Positions 7,331-15,177 are shown, numbered from the stretch's first letter. The stretch: 44,896 nt of DNA from an uncultured Porphyromonadaceae bacterium (GCA_937901905.1 CALDIF010000072.1:1-44896), one strand, 5' to 3'. Translations and numbers: made by a program. The notes: generated by a model not told the origin, from the sequence alone.

Positions 7331-7382
7331 TTGTTGTCACAAAATTACTTTGCCGCCACCGGTGGCGGCAAAAGGACAACAA
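7331..7382. repeat. 24-bp perfect palindrome nested in a longer inverted repeat
   Basis: The palindrome TTTGCCGCCACC / GGTGGCGGCAAA occupies 7349-7372 with no loop. It is flanked by a second inverted pair, TTGTTGTC (7331-7338) and GACAACAA (7375-7382). Together they could form a cruciform or act as a bidirectional terminator or protein-binding site between a leftward and a rightward gene. Confidence 0.7.
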
Positions 7383-7419
7383 TTTTCGGGTCGTTTATGT
7401 CTGCATCAAAATAAATCCT

Positions 7420-7427
7420 TATCTTTG
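7420..7427 (+). promoter_or_regulatory. -7 element upstream of the small membrane protein gene
   Basis: TATCTTTG matches TAnnTTTG exactly and ends 21 bases before the ATG at 7449, giving a leader of roughly 15 bases. It supports the small gene as real. Confidence 0.6.
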
Positions 7428-7448
7428 CACTTTCTAATAGCATAATTA

Positions 7449-7682
7449 ATGAGTGACTACGACGATGCGATGAACGATTATGACTGGTATCAGAATACCG
7501 GTGAAAATCGTGAATACTTTGAGGACGACTATACGAATTATAGTTGTCCGCAACAACAGTTGTATCATAGGCGTGACAACACCAATAAGTTTGATGAAAC
7601 AGATGTCGACTGCTTAATCTTATTTATAGCGATAGTAGTTATAATAGGCATTATCATCGGTCTCATAATATGGTTACTCTAA
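7449..7682 (+). CDS. Small tail-anchored membrane protein with acidic Tyr/Asp-rich head
   Basis: A 77-residue protein. The first 50 residues are rich in Asp, Tyr, Asn and Glu (MSDYDDAMNDYDWYQ), and the last 23 form one hydrophobic helix (CLILFIAIVVIIGIIIGLI). There is no signal peptide, so it probably inserts as a single C-terminal anchor with the acidic head in the cytoplasm. A perfect -7 element lies just upstream. No family is recognised and function is unknown. Confidence 0.6.
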   Translation: MSDYDDAMNDYDWYQNTGENREYFEDDYTNYSCPQQQLYHRRDNTNKFDETDVDCLILFIAIVVIIGIIIGLIIWLL

Positions 7683-7762
7683 GTTGGCTCACAGAAAACG
7701 TGGCAATTTTTGCAGTAAGTTTCCTCGCGTTCTTGGGCGGTCGTGCCAGTTTCACATTCTAA
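7670..7762 (+). CDS. Possible 30-residue hydrophobic peptide
   Basis: An ATG at 7670 overlaps the end of the previous gene by 13 bases and opens a short frame, MVTLSWLTENVAIFAVSFLA followed by FLGGRASFTF and a stop at 7760-7762. It has one potential membrane helix. The stop abuts exactly the stop codon of a minus-strand mini-gene (7763). It may be translated by coupling to the upstream gene or be a chance frame or the tail of a lost gene. Confidence 0.25.
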   Translation: MVTLSWLTENVAIFAVSFLAFLGGRASFTF

Positions 7763-7897
7763 TTACTTGCTCTCGCTCTTTGCGCGCTTGCGTGCGGCTT
7801 TCTTCTTGGGTGCGCTCGGTGCGGTGATGTCATCGGAAAAATCGTGCAAACCGAATGCAATCAAACTTGTTTGAATTGCTGAGGTGCAGCCAATCAT
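7763..7897 (-). CDS. 44-residue basic-tailed peptide, perhaps the end of a lost gene
   Basis: From an ATG at 7897 the frame reads MIGCTSAIQTSLIAFGLHDF, then an acidic link and a highly basic end, KKKAARKRAKSESK. The same frame has a stop about nine codons further upstream. The basic tail looks like the natural C-terminus of a longer nucleic-acid-binding or phage protein, so this may be a remnant. The 3' end meets the plus-strand peptide stop with no gap. Confidence 0.3.
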   Translation of the reverse strand: MIGCTSAIQTSLIAFGLHDFSDDITAPSAPKKKAARKRAKSESK

Positions 7898-7956
7898 AGT
7901 GAGCGGTAACGCCCACTATACCGATGCAAAGTAGAACTGCCATCGGCAGTTTCTAA

Positions 7957-7988
7957 CAAAAAAGCCCCGGATCGCGTCAAGCGTTCCG
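7957..7988 (-). terminator. Rho-independent terminator after the hydrolase-phosphatase gene
   Basis: On the minus strand the stem CGGAACGC (7988-7981) pairs with GCGATCCG (7975-7968), 7 of 8, around a 5-base loop. It is followed by GGGC and then TTTTTTG. It lies about 30 bases past the stop of the gene at 8021. Confidence 0.7.
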
Positions 7989-8020
7989 ATGCCATTATAA
8001 AATTTCCACGTCGATAGGAT

Positions 8021-9073
8021 TTATGCTAAGAGTTCTTTTTCGATAAATGAGCGTATGAATTTACGTTGCTCGCCAGTCTCCGGCGTTTCGCGGTATTTTG
8101 ATTTAGGACACATTGCAAACGCAGATTGCAGCCGTTGCATAGCGAGGTCATAGAGCTGACTTGCTGACGATGCCTTGTCGCGCATTAGGAACGCATACAA
8201 GCAAGCGACTATTGTTCCCGTGCGCCCAACGCCACCCCAACAATGGATGTAAGTGCGTCCACCATTGCGAGATGCTTGAAGTATGTGGTACATCAAGTGG
8301 TGAACAAGTGTAGTTCCCTGTGGTATAGAAACGTCGCGGATTGGGAAACGATAATGCGATTGGTCGGCATTGAGATATTGAGCATACGGTGATAATTCCC
8401 CATCTTCGGTAAGGTCAACAAAATGTGTAATCTTACCCGCGAATCGGGCAAGTTTGGCGCGGCAGGAAGTTTCATCTTTATCTCCGGGATATTCACCTGC
8501 GTAAATGTTCAGTTCGGCATCAACGAGAAAGGAGTTCTCGATAGGGAGCGTGAACGCGAACTTGTTGAGGAAACGTCTGAACTGCTCAGCGAGGAAGTCG
8601 TGCGACGCGCTGAGCCTGTGGTCGTCGTCAACGAGGTGCAAGGTTGTGCCTCGGTGATTGGCGGCAAACCGCACACTATTCTCATACGGCACAATATCGT
8701 CGCCGAAGCCGTGAGTGATTTCAACACGAGCGGTCTTGGGCGAATAGGATTGTACGGTGTATTCTTCAGCAGGCATCCACAAGGCAGGTGCCATGAGAAA
8801 CAGCCCGGCAACCGACAACTCGTTTGCCGTTGCCATTGATACATAGCCGCCCATGCTCGACCCGACAAGCACGATGTCATCGGTTGGCACTTGCAGGTTG
8901 GCGATAATGTCACGCAGTAGGGCGACGCGCTCATCGGCGTTGGCACACTCTCGGTAATCAACCGAGGTCGTGCCTAACCCCAATTGTTCGGCAACCTCGA
9001 TGAGCCGACGGATTTTTCGCCCGAACGGCCCGCTCTCCTTGCCGTGTGAAAATATAACGTGAGTTGCTCTCAT
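8021..9073 (-). CDS. Alpha/beta hydrolase fused to a dual-specificity-type protein phosphatase
   Basis: Two catalytic domains in one 350-residue chain. Residues 1-170 form a small alpha/beta hydrolase: the nucleophile elbow GSSMGG has Ser73, the acid is Asp125 or Asp126 in GFGDD, and the base is His152 in DDDHR. This resembles the RBBP9/UPF0227 serine-hydrolase group. Residues 180-345 form a cysteine phosphatase with the P-loop HCWGGVGRTG (Cys278, Arg284) and a candidate general acid Asp247 in FPIRD. There is no signal peptide, so it should act in the cytoplasm. It is a single gene with its own terminator. Both active sites look intact. Substrates are unknown; a link between ester and phosphoester removal on one molecule is only a guess. 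Confidence 0.88.
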   Translation of the reverse strand: MRATHVIFSHGKESGPFGRKIRRLIEVAEQLGLGTTSVDYRECANADERVALLRDIIANLQVPTDDIVLVGSSMGGYVSMATANELSVAGLFLMAPALWMPAEEYTVQSYSPKTARVEITHGFGDDIVPYENSVRFAANHRGTTLHLVDDDHRLSASHDFLAEQFRRFLNKFAFTLPIENSFLVDAELNIYAGEYPGDKDETSCRAKLARFAGKITHFVDLTEDGELSPYAQYLNADQSHYRFPIRDVSIPQGTTLVHHLMYHILQASRNGGRTYIHCWGGVGRTGTIVACLYAFLMRDKASSASQLYDLAMQRLQSAFAMCPKSKYRETPETGEQRKFIRSFIEKELLA

Positions 9074-9296
9074 GAGGGGATTTTGTGCTTCATAATCTTT
9101 GCAAAATCAGCAAAATTTACTAATGAGATAATGCTCCACCCGCTTATTTTACTTCAACTGAAAAAACGGAGCAGACTGTTACAGCAAAACGGTGGAAGCT
9201 GTTACAGTTTTGATGGCGCAAAATTAAACATTCTTCCTAAGACCGACAAAATTTTAGTGAGAGCCACTTGCGGCGTTTCCGATTGTTGATATAATT

Positions 9297-9338
9297 CAAG
9301 CGGTTGATTTACTTGGGCAAAGGTAAACCAACCGCTTG
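9297..9338. promoter_or_regulatory. 15-bp inverted repeat enclosing a minus-strand -7 element
   Basis: CAAGCGGTTGATTTA (9297-9311) pairs with TAAACCAACCGCTTG (9324-9338) at 14 of 15 positions around a 12-base loop. The minus strand of the loop and right arm reads TACCTTTG (9325-9318), a perfect -7 element that would transcribe toward the gene starting at 9073 with a leader of about 240 bases. The hairpin could equally end transcripts of the operon whose last gene stops at 9385, although no U-tract follows. The rest of 9074-9384 holds no gene. Confidence 0.5.
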
Positions 9339-9384
9339 ATGCCTTAAAAGACGTTGAGGTTGATTATACGAGTCTATAGATGAA

Positions 9385-9918
9385 TTATGGGGTAACTTCC
9401 AAAGAAATTCTTTCACCTTGTCCTATCATGATACGATCTTCTATAAAAGAATCATATTCTGTTTTGTTGCCCTTCTGAAAGGTACAACTAATGCCGTTTT
9501 GCGCACGAAACCGCAACATGGGTTTTCCTACAGGACAGTTATATGTAACATATACACTTTGAAAACCATTACCCAAATCGCGACCGACTGCTTTAACGCA
9601 TTCTGCAGTATGCACATGTGATTCAATTGTTGACTTTGCTGCAGAAATATGGTTATAATCAGTCCTCACAAAGGAATGATAGTGATTCGTACATCTATTA
9701 CACTTATAAGTGAAAGTGTAAGTGTATGTCCCCGAGATGTGCTTCATAGTCCTCGTTTCACAAGAAAGGAAACCTCCACATATACCACATTTGTAGATGT
9801 GCTTGTCAAAATTAATCTCACACCCACATTGCCAATCCTTCTCCACAATGGTATCAAGGGCAGCAACATAAATCGCAGTCAGCATCAAGACTGTCAAAAA
9901 AATGAAAATTCTCTTCAT
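9385..9918 (-). CDS. Exported cysteine-rich protein, third gene of unknown operon
   Basis: The frame is open from 10032, but the ATG at 9918 gives a proper signal peptide (MKRIFIFLTVLMLTAIYVAA) and lies 4 bases after the stop of the upstream gene. The 177-residue product has cysteine pairs CGC, CGICGG, CNRC and further single cysteines, with histidines in between (TNHYHSF). That suggests zinc knuckles or disulfides in the periplasm or outside. The C-terminus is beta-rich. I recognise no family. Its place behind two other exported proteins suggests a joint envelope function. Confidence 0.7.
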   Translation of the reverse strand: MKRIFIFLTVLMLTAIYVAALDTIVEKDWQCGCEINFDKHIYKCGICGGFLSCETRTMKHISGTYTYTFTYKCNRCTNHYHSFVRTDYNHISAAKSTIESHVHTAECVKAVGRDLGNGFQSVYVTYNCPVGKPMLRFRAQNGISCTFQKGNKTEYDSFIEDRIMIGQGERISLEVTP

Positions 9919-9922
9919 AAAC

Positions 9923-11497
9923 TTATTGAATTTTAGTATAACGATATAAATTGTCTTCATTGTCTTGTACGTAAATGTCCTCACCATCACACCATAGACG
10001 CTTTGCGCCACTATTGGAGAATGTGAATACAAGCTCTTGCGATTGCAAAAGTTTTACATCAATGTCGGTTGCAACGAGCAACCCATCCGGGCACATACAA
10101 AGGTCATTGATCATCAAGATTCCACTGCTGTATAACAGTTTGGGTTCCGCTGTAATGTCGACTATTTTATTCCCCTGTAAAGCTAGTATTACATTTGAGT
10201 TTGCCACGATTTTATCAAGGGGTTGATTGAGACGAAGCAGTTCGTCGTAAGTTTTGCTGTTGACATTGAGCCTATTGACAATTGAAAGGTCATAGTTTTC
10301 CATATACAAAATTATGTAATCTTCGCTTTGGGCAGTAATCTTGAAATCACTTGTTCCCACACGACAAAACTCAGTATTGCTATTATTCTCAATTTCAATG
10401 ATATTCACACCTTGTTTACCGAAAGTACGGGAACCGCACACCACTATATCCTCCACCGATGTATGTGATGACCACTCAACAATATCAAGGTTGGGACTGT
10501 CAAGAAGAACCACGCTATCGCCAATCAATACCACACTTCCCATGCAAGGCAGGGTGGTGATATCGAGTGCACTAATGTCAAAATCTTTTTTGCTGAACAA
10601 CAGTAGCTTTTCATATTCGTTCTCAACGCTTCGTGTTGTGCCAACTATCTCAATGAAAGCATTGTCTCTCAAGGCACTGTCCCATTTATCTATATTATTT
10701 TGACTATAACCGTAGTCACCGAAGAAGTCTAACTCTCCTCCATTAGAAAGACTCTCTCCAACTTTATTCTCAAGCTGCGTATCTCTTTCAACAACTACTA
10801 CCTCAATGATTATTCCTGACTTCTGTTGTTTCAGCAGGTTTGCCATGTCACTGCCGTTCATGATATTCAACTTATCTTGTTTATGTGCTTGAGGAATGCT
10901 CGCCATATCCATTGCGCGGACATCCTCCCGGAGGTGTCGTATGCCCTCGGTTGCCATCCACCGGTCGCGCGCGGCATTTGCTGCATGAAAACTACCCATG
11001 AGGTTGTAGTACTCTCGCCGCCCCCGCTCACGGTCTGCCCGATTCTCAGCCTCAATCCTCGCACGTTTCTCTGCTCGTCGTCTTTCGTATTCTGCTTGAA
11101 TCTCTGCCGCTCGCTCCGCACTTCGGCGAACAGTATTCCCTATTTGTGCACTTCTTAATTTTCGAGAGCGTTCAAAGATATCACCACTGCTTGAACGTGA
11201 TGAAGGTTGTCTCACCGTAGTATAGTCATCTGTTTCAACAATCACCCCGCCTTGACGTTGTGGTGTATAATCCGGGATTGGGAGAATGTCGAAGTAGCGG
11301 AATTTGCTCGGGTCATTCATTGACCAAGCGCTTCTCATCTGGTCCAAGAGACCGCCACTTCTCTTATTGAGCTCATCGCGTTCGGCAATCTCTTCTTCAG
11401 TGAAATCTTGCAACAAACCCTTGTCTTGGGTAAAGGCAGTGAATGCTACTGTTAAAAGAAACGTAATAAATAATATACGCATTCTTATATATTTCAT
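9923..11497 (-). CDS. Exported protein with coiled-coil middle and propeller-like C-terminus
   Basis: The 524-residue product has a signal peptide (MRILFITFLLTVAFTAFTQ if started at the second Met). A charged helical stretch follows, rich in Arg, Glu and Ala (about residues 100-165: RRSAERAAEIQAEYERRRAE), likely a coiled coil. From about residue 270 short beta repeats such as SVVLIGDSVVLLDSPN and LLVATDIDVKLL look like blades of a beta-propeller. The ATG overlaps the stop of the upstream PDZ protein by 4 bases (ATGA), so translation is coupled. No family is recognised. The role is probably structural or binding rather than catalytic. Confidence 0.75.
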   Translation of the reverse strand: MKYIRMRILFITFLLTVAFTAFTQDKGLLQDFTEEEIAERDELNKRSGGLLDQMRSAWSMNDPSKFRYFDILPIPDYTPQRQGGVIVETDDYTTVRQPSSRSSSGDIFERSRKLRSAQIGNTVRRSAERAAEIQAEYERRRAEKRARIEAENRADRERGRREYYNLMGSFHAANAARDRWMATEGIRHLREDVRAMDMASIPQAHKQDKLNIMNGSDMANLLKQQKSGIIIEVVVVERDTQLENKVGESLSNGGELDFFGDYGYSQNNIDKWDSALRDNAFIEIVGTTRSVENEYEKLLLFSKKDFDISALDITTLPCMGSVVLIGDSVVLLDSPNLDIVEWSSHTSVEDIVVCGSRTFGKQGVNIIEIENNSNTEFCRVGTSDFKITAQSEDYIILYMENYDLSIVNRLNVNSKTYDELLRLNQPLDKIVANSNVILALQGNKIVDITAEPKLLYSSGILMINDLCMCPDGLLVATDIDVKLLQSQELVFTFSNSGAKRLWCDGEDIYVQDNEDNLYRYTKIQ

Positions 11498-13290
11498 TTT
11501 TTTAGTTTTTTAAATGATGTGTCAAATGTTAACCGAATTGGGATTTTTATAATTTCTTTTTTTCTCAATACTTCGCATAATAACCAATCGCCAACAACCA
11601 TGTTGCTCAAAATATCTTGAAAATGTTCAGCTGAATAAACCCCACTACCATTGACAGATAATATGACATCGTTTTTCTTTAAGCCATAAAATGAAGCGGC
11701 ACCAAATCTTTCTATTTTTTTTATCAAAACACCGCCTGATGTTTTCTGTTTTTGCTTATTATGAATTTTATCCGGCACATCTATAAAATTTACACCCAAG
11801 TACGGTTTTTTATACTTGAGCAGATTGCTTGTTTCACCTCGTGAATTAAGAACCGAATCGGCATAAAGTGTTAATAGTTTAAATTGATTGCGACTCCATA
11901 TATATGGTCCCCAACCTAAGTTATTGAACTTTCTACAAAGCTCGTATTGGGGAGTGGACATATATTCCTTTTCTGTCATACCACATTGGGGATGTATGTA
12001 TAAACATTTGGAAACACCATGTTTAAAATCAAAAAATGTAAAATTACCTTCAGGGATCCATTTTACAAAATCAAAATCATCACTTTCAAGTTCAATATAA
12101 TCCACACTACCTCCAGCACTAACATCATAAAATCGGTAGCGGAATTTACCACTTAAATGAAGGTCATTCTCAATCTTAAATTTTCCTTCTAGCAGGAACA
12201 TACGTTTATGGGGTTCAGTAAAAGCACTTACTAACGCATTTGACACCATGTCAATGCCTAAGGCTGCGAAACCTCCAAGCAATGATTGCCCCCAGTTATA
12301 TTCATTTCTTTGAGAATAATGAGCATTAATCTCTGCCGCTATTTGACCTGTACTATTTCTTATTGAGGATGCTAATGCAAAATTTCCTTTGAAAAGTCGT
12401 TCAGAACTCCACAACACATACAAGGAGTCGCCTTCTGTAGGAACGCAAACAATTGAGTGTAAATCATTTATATCTGATGTGATACTTAATCCTTTTTGAT
12501 TAACTCGAATATCGTCAACCACTTGGGATGTTCGTTGTAAAGTTAATGAAAGTGTATCAGCCCAAGAATCGTAGGAAACACTCATAAACACATCTAAAAA
12601 TCTGTCATCATTTGTCCCAACGCAATTTACAGTACTGCCTTTCTTATCTACTATAGTCCATGAGAGTCCATCGGCGACCCAAATTCCTTCTATCGCTTTA
12701 TACGGCGTTTGATAACTATATACATTCTTTAGGTTCTCTTCCAAAAGGGAAATATAGTTTTGCGTCCAGGGTGTTGATGGTAGTTCTTCAAGTTCAGATA
12801 TAACAACTTTAAGATTTGTGCTATCTAATTGTTCCGTATAGATTGTTCCTTCTACATACAACATTGCTGGGAGCTCCTCATCATCGTTCGAAACAATGGA
12901 TTTATAGACATTGATCCAATTGATGGCAAGTGCTTTTTGTTCTTTCTCAAGCAAATCGTTAATAGAACAACTACAAAATGTCCTCATGTTTTGTTGCCCT
13001 TCCTCGTTCAATTCACGATAGTAGTTCTTCACCGCAAGCAGGTCAACTTCGTTGCTATTATCTATTTTATGAGTGAAATTGTTAATTATGGCTGCCGCAA
13101 TACTTTCATCGAATGGCATACCCATATTTTGGGGTGGGCTATCGGTTGAGGCTGCCACTATAGTTTTATTGCGAGTTCGTTTCTTGCCCTGTTGCGCATA
13201 GGAATCAAATGGTACCACGCAAACAGAAAAAAATAACATTATGCTCAACAAGGTGGAGAACCATAGTGTCATGTTCTTTAATGATAACAT
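11494..13290 (-). CDS. Exported PDZ-domain protein, first gene of unknown operon
   Basis: The 598-residue product has a hydrophobic signal region (residues 7-32, ending SYAQQ) and a PDZ domain at about 494-590: YLGVNF, GGVLIKKIERFGAASFYGLKKNDVI and VNGSG are the usual carboxylate loop, core and strand. The long middle (35-490) has no motif I can name, and no serine-protease triad is visible. PDZ domains bind C-terminal peptides, often of envelope proteins, so this may be a scaffold or quality-control factor. It is the first of three coupled genes; a clear TAnnTTTG is not seen within 50 bases of its start. The base composition is AT-richer than the neighbouring blocks, which hints at separate ancestry. 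Confidence 0.8.
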   Translation of the reverse strand: MLSLKNMTLWFSTLLSIMLFFSVCVVPFDSYAQQGKKRTRNKTIVAASTDSPPQNMGMPFDESIAAAIINNFTHKIDNSNEVDLLAVKNYYRELNEEGQQNMRTFCSCSINDLLEKEQKALAINWINVYKSIVSNDDEELPAMLYVEGTIYTEQLDSTNLKVVISELEELPSTPWTQNYISLLEENLKNVYSYQTPYKAIEGIWVADGLSWTIVDKKGSTVNCVGTNDDRFLDVFMSVSYDSWADTLSLTLQRTSQVVDDIRVNQKGLSITSDINDLHSIVCVPTEGDSLYVLWSSERLFKGNFALASSIRNSTGQIAAEINAHYSQRNEYNWGQSLLGGFAALGIDMVSNALVSAFTEPHKRMFLLEGKFKIENDLHLSGKFRYRFYDVSAGGSVDYIELESDDFDFVKWIPEGNFTFFDFKHGVSKCLYIHPQCGMTEKEYMSTPQYELCRKFNNLGWGPYIWSRNQFKLLTLYADSVLNSRGETSNLLKYKKPYLGVNFIDVPDKIHNKQKQKTSGGVLIKKIERFGAASFYGLKKNDVILSVNGSGVYSAEHFQDILSNMVVGDWLLCEVLRKKEIIKIPIRLTFDTSFKKLKK

Positions 13291-13337
13291 AGTTAGTTTA
13301 GCGTGAATATGCTCTTCCCTCAGTCCAATAGGTAGGC

Positions 13338-13567
13338 GGTAAATACAAACAAAAGCGTGGACTGCTTATGCCACGCTTTGTAGTCTGACGGTCGTGAGAA
13401 TTACCTTAAACGCAAAAGGGGAATACAAGTGCAGTCCACGCCTATAGCGCGGAAACCGCTGTGCCATCCCTTGCGTTTGATTTGAAAATTTCTCACGTTT
13501 TCAGACCACAAGAATAAGCATAACGCTTCTTTATTATTTTAATACGTCGCGGATTGTTACCAATCCG
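13338..13567 (-). ncRNA. ssrS: Structured non-coding RNA, candidate 6S RNA (Bacteroidales-1 type)
   Basis: About 230 bases, bounded by a perfect promoter (13572-13601) and a terminator hairpin (13352-13379 followed by a U-rich run). The RNA begins with the hairpin CGGATTG-GTAA-CAATCCG. Most of it then folds as one long irregular stem: TTGTGGTCTG with CAGACTACAA (one G-U), CGTGAGAA with TTCTCACG, and AAACGCAAGGG with CCC..GCGTTT, separated by internal loops around a large central region. A free-standing RNA of this size and shape, with the Bacteroidetes promoter and a terminator, matches the Bacteroidales-1 motif, which has been proposed to be 6S RNA. 6S binds RNA polymerase in stationary phase. 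The identity is an inference from architecture. Confidence 0.65.
13341..13379 (-). terminator. Terminator of the candidate 6S RNA
   Basis: AAAGCGTGG and CCACGCTTT (13352-13360 and 13371-13379) form a perfect 9-bp stem with a 10-base loop, followed on the minus strand by TTTTGTTTGTATTT. Part of this stem could instead pair with the RNA's centre: GCGTGGACTGC (13355-13365) is complementary to GCAGTCCACGC (13431-13441). The loop ATAAGCA can also pair with TGCTTAT near the 5' side. Confidence 0.7.
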
Positions 13568-13571
13568 TTTG

Positions 13572-13601
13572 CAAATATAGTAATTTCCCGGAACATAGCA
13601 A
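13572..13601 (-). promoter_or_regulatory. Promoter of the candidate 6S RNA
   Basis: On the minus strand the -7 is TATATTTG (13579-13572) and TTG lies at 13601-13599, with a 19-base spacer. This is a textbook Bacteroidetes promoter. Transcription should start near 13566, just before the first hairpin of the RNA. Confidence 0.75.
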
Positions 13602-13797
13602 CTATGTCCGTGAAAAATACTGAAATTTCAGCCTGCAATTTGACCTATACGCCTGGTTTTACAGAGAGATATTATAGAGGTTTACAGATAGTGAATAGAC
13701 GTGAATAGACGTGATGATGTTGTGGTGATGGTGTTCCTCTCAAAGGAATGATTTACATTGGCTCACCTCGATGAGAGGGGGGCGACGAGTCGGATAA

Positions 13798-14460
13798 TCA
13801 CTTGACCGAAAAAGAGTTTCCGTTCCAAACGAGCGTCACATTCGGCTTGTTCTCACCATGTGGTTTGAGTACAATATTCTTACCTTTTCGAGGCAACTCG
13901 ATATTGTAGTCAGACAATTTTATTGCACGACCGGAAAGCGACTTGAGTGTACGCGGTTGCCACATCACCTCGTCCGGGTCAATGCGATAAAACTGCATGC
14001 CGGTTATGTTTACCACACGACCGTCCTCGTCCACTGTCGGGAAACCGATGTTATCGTCGCCACTGTACTCCACTCCCGTAAAAGCGACAGCAATCAACGT
14101 TCCGCCGTCACTACAACGCCAGTGGCACATTTGCACTCGAGGCATCAACTCGGTGAGCAAGTATGCGCTTATATACCCGTTGGCTTTATCTACCACGACT
14201 TCAGCCAACAGTCCGTCGGTGTCCATACCCAACATATCAGCAATTATCAAATTGCACGGCTCGTTGGGATAGGCTTGAACAAAACTCAAGAAATACTCGC
14301 GCACATCGGTGTACTCGCTGCGCGTAATCGTGAATAGGTTACGACTACCCCACTGCTGCTCAATCTGCGAGAACGACAACGAGTTATCGGCAATTTCAAA
14401 ATCTTGGGCAAGAGTTGTCAAAGCCAAGACAACAACAAGCGACAAAAGAAATCTTTTCAT
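13798..14460 (-). CDS. Exported hypothetical protein
   Basis: The 220-residue product starts with MKRFLLSLVVVLALTTLAQ, a clean signal peptide. The longer frame would begin with TTG at 14466, so the ATG at 14460 is preferred. The mature part is beta-rich with many Asp and Gly and no motif that I can name; it ends PNVTLVWNGNSFSVK. It is the last gene of the row clpA, aat, lolA-like, lipoprotein, this gene, with only 12 bases after the preceding stop. A periplasmic partner of the lipoprotein upstream is a reasonable but unproven guess. Confidence 0.7.
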   Translation of the reverse strand: MKRFLLSLVVVLALTTLAQDFEIADNSLSFSQIEQQWGSRNLFTITRSEYTDVREYFLSFVQAYPNEPCNLIIADMLGMDTDGLLAEVVVDKANGYISAYLLTELMPRVQMCHWRCSDGGTLIAVAFTGVEYSGDDNIGFPTVDEDGRVVNITGMQFYRIDPDEVMWQPRTLKSLSGRAIKLSDYNIELPRKGKNIVLKPHGENKPNVTLVWNGNSFSVK

Positions 14461-14472
14461 TGTCAAAACCTA

Positions 14473-15114
14473 TTATCGACGATAAGTTCGGAGTTCAAAT
14501 GAGCGCACTGTATATAACTGATCACCGTTCGAGAAACTGATGGCGAATTGTGCAGTGCCGTTCTTCAATTTGCGTGTCGCAACCAGTTCGGCAGTATAGC
14601 GCACTGCTTGTCCCGGAGCCAATTCGCTGACAATTGCGGTCGGCGACAAGTAAATCTCTTTTGTGCCCGAGACGGTAATGACAGGAGCGAGGTCATAGAC
14701 ATAGTCGCGTCCCGCGTTACGAATGGTAAAAGCCAACTTGGCATGTTCGCCGGCGTCAATGGCACGATTGTCATTAGCGTCGACCATGCGAATGTCCTCA
14801 ATTTCGATTGAGGAATAGGGGCTATAGGCGTAGTCGCGATAGTCCTCGTAGGAATAGCCGTTGTAGTAGTCGCTGGTTCTTGACCGGTCGGACTTGGGGG
14901 CTGTTGCCGCGGCACCTATAATACCGCCAATCACCATACCGGCCAAAGCACCCTTATCGTGACCGCGGTGACCGCCGCTTATGCCACCAATGGCAGAACC
15001 GAACAACCCGCCGATAGTGGCACCGGTTGTAGCACCGTAAAACTGCTCGGACGTGGAGCAACTTGTTGTCAACAACAGCAGCGAAGCGAGTGACGTGATA
15101 AAAAACTTTTTCAT
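14473..15114 (-). CDS. Lipoprotein with glycine-zipper segment and CARDB-like domain
   Basis: The ATG at 15114 gives a lipoprotein signal, MKKFFITSLASLLLLTTSC (Cys19). Next comes a glycine-zipper helix pair (GATTGATIGGLFGSAIGG, then GALAGMVIGGIIGAA), as in the 17-kDa surface antigen family, which inserts into or spans membranes. A Tyr/Ser-rich linker leads to a C-terminal Ig-like domain of about 100 residues (LAFTIRNAGRDYVYDLAP, ending RSFELRTYRR) similar to CARDB. The longer frame to 15171 lacks a reason for use. Its likely place is the outer-membrane inner face. It follows the LolA-like gene, fitting a lipoprotein or envelope cluster. Confidence 0.8.
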   Translation of the reverse strand: MKKFFITSLASLLLLTTSCSTSEQFYGATTGATIGGLFGSAIGGISGGHRGHDKGALAGMVIGGIIGAAATAPKSDRSRTSDYYNGYSYEDYRDYAYSPYSSIEIEDIRMVDANDNRAIDAGEHAKLAFTIRNAGRDYVYDLAPVITVSGTKEIYLSPTAIVSELAPGQAVRYTAELVATRKLKNGTAQFAISFSNGDQLYTVRSFELRTYRR

Positions 15115-15177
15115 TGTCCCAAAAAAGATATTGTTCAATAATAGTATAGTTACTTCGAAATCATTAAGCACAACAAA

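Noticed and set aside
13691..13710. Tandem GTGAATAGAC copies, possible CRISPR or iteron
   Set aside because: Only two 10-base copies without spacers; no cas genes or array anywhere in the window.
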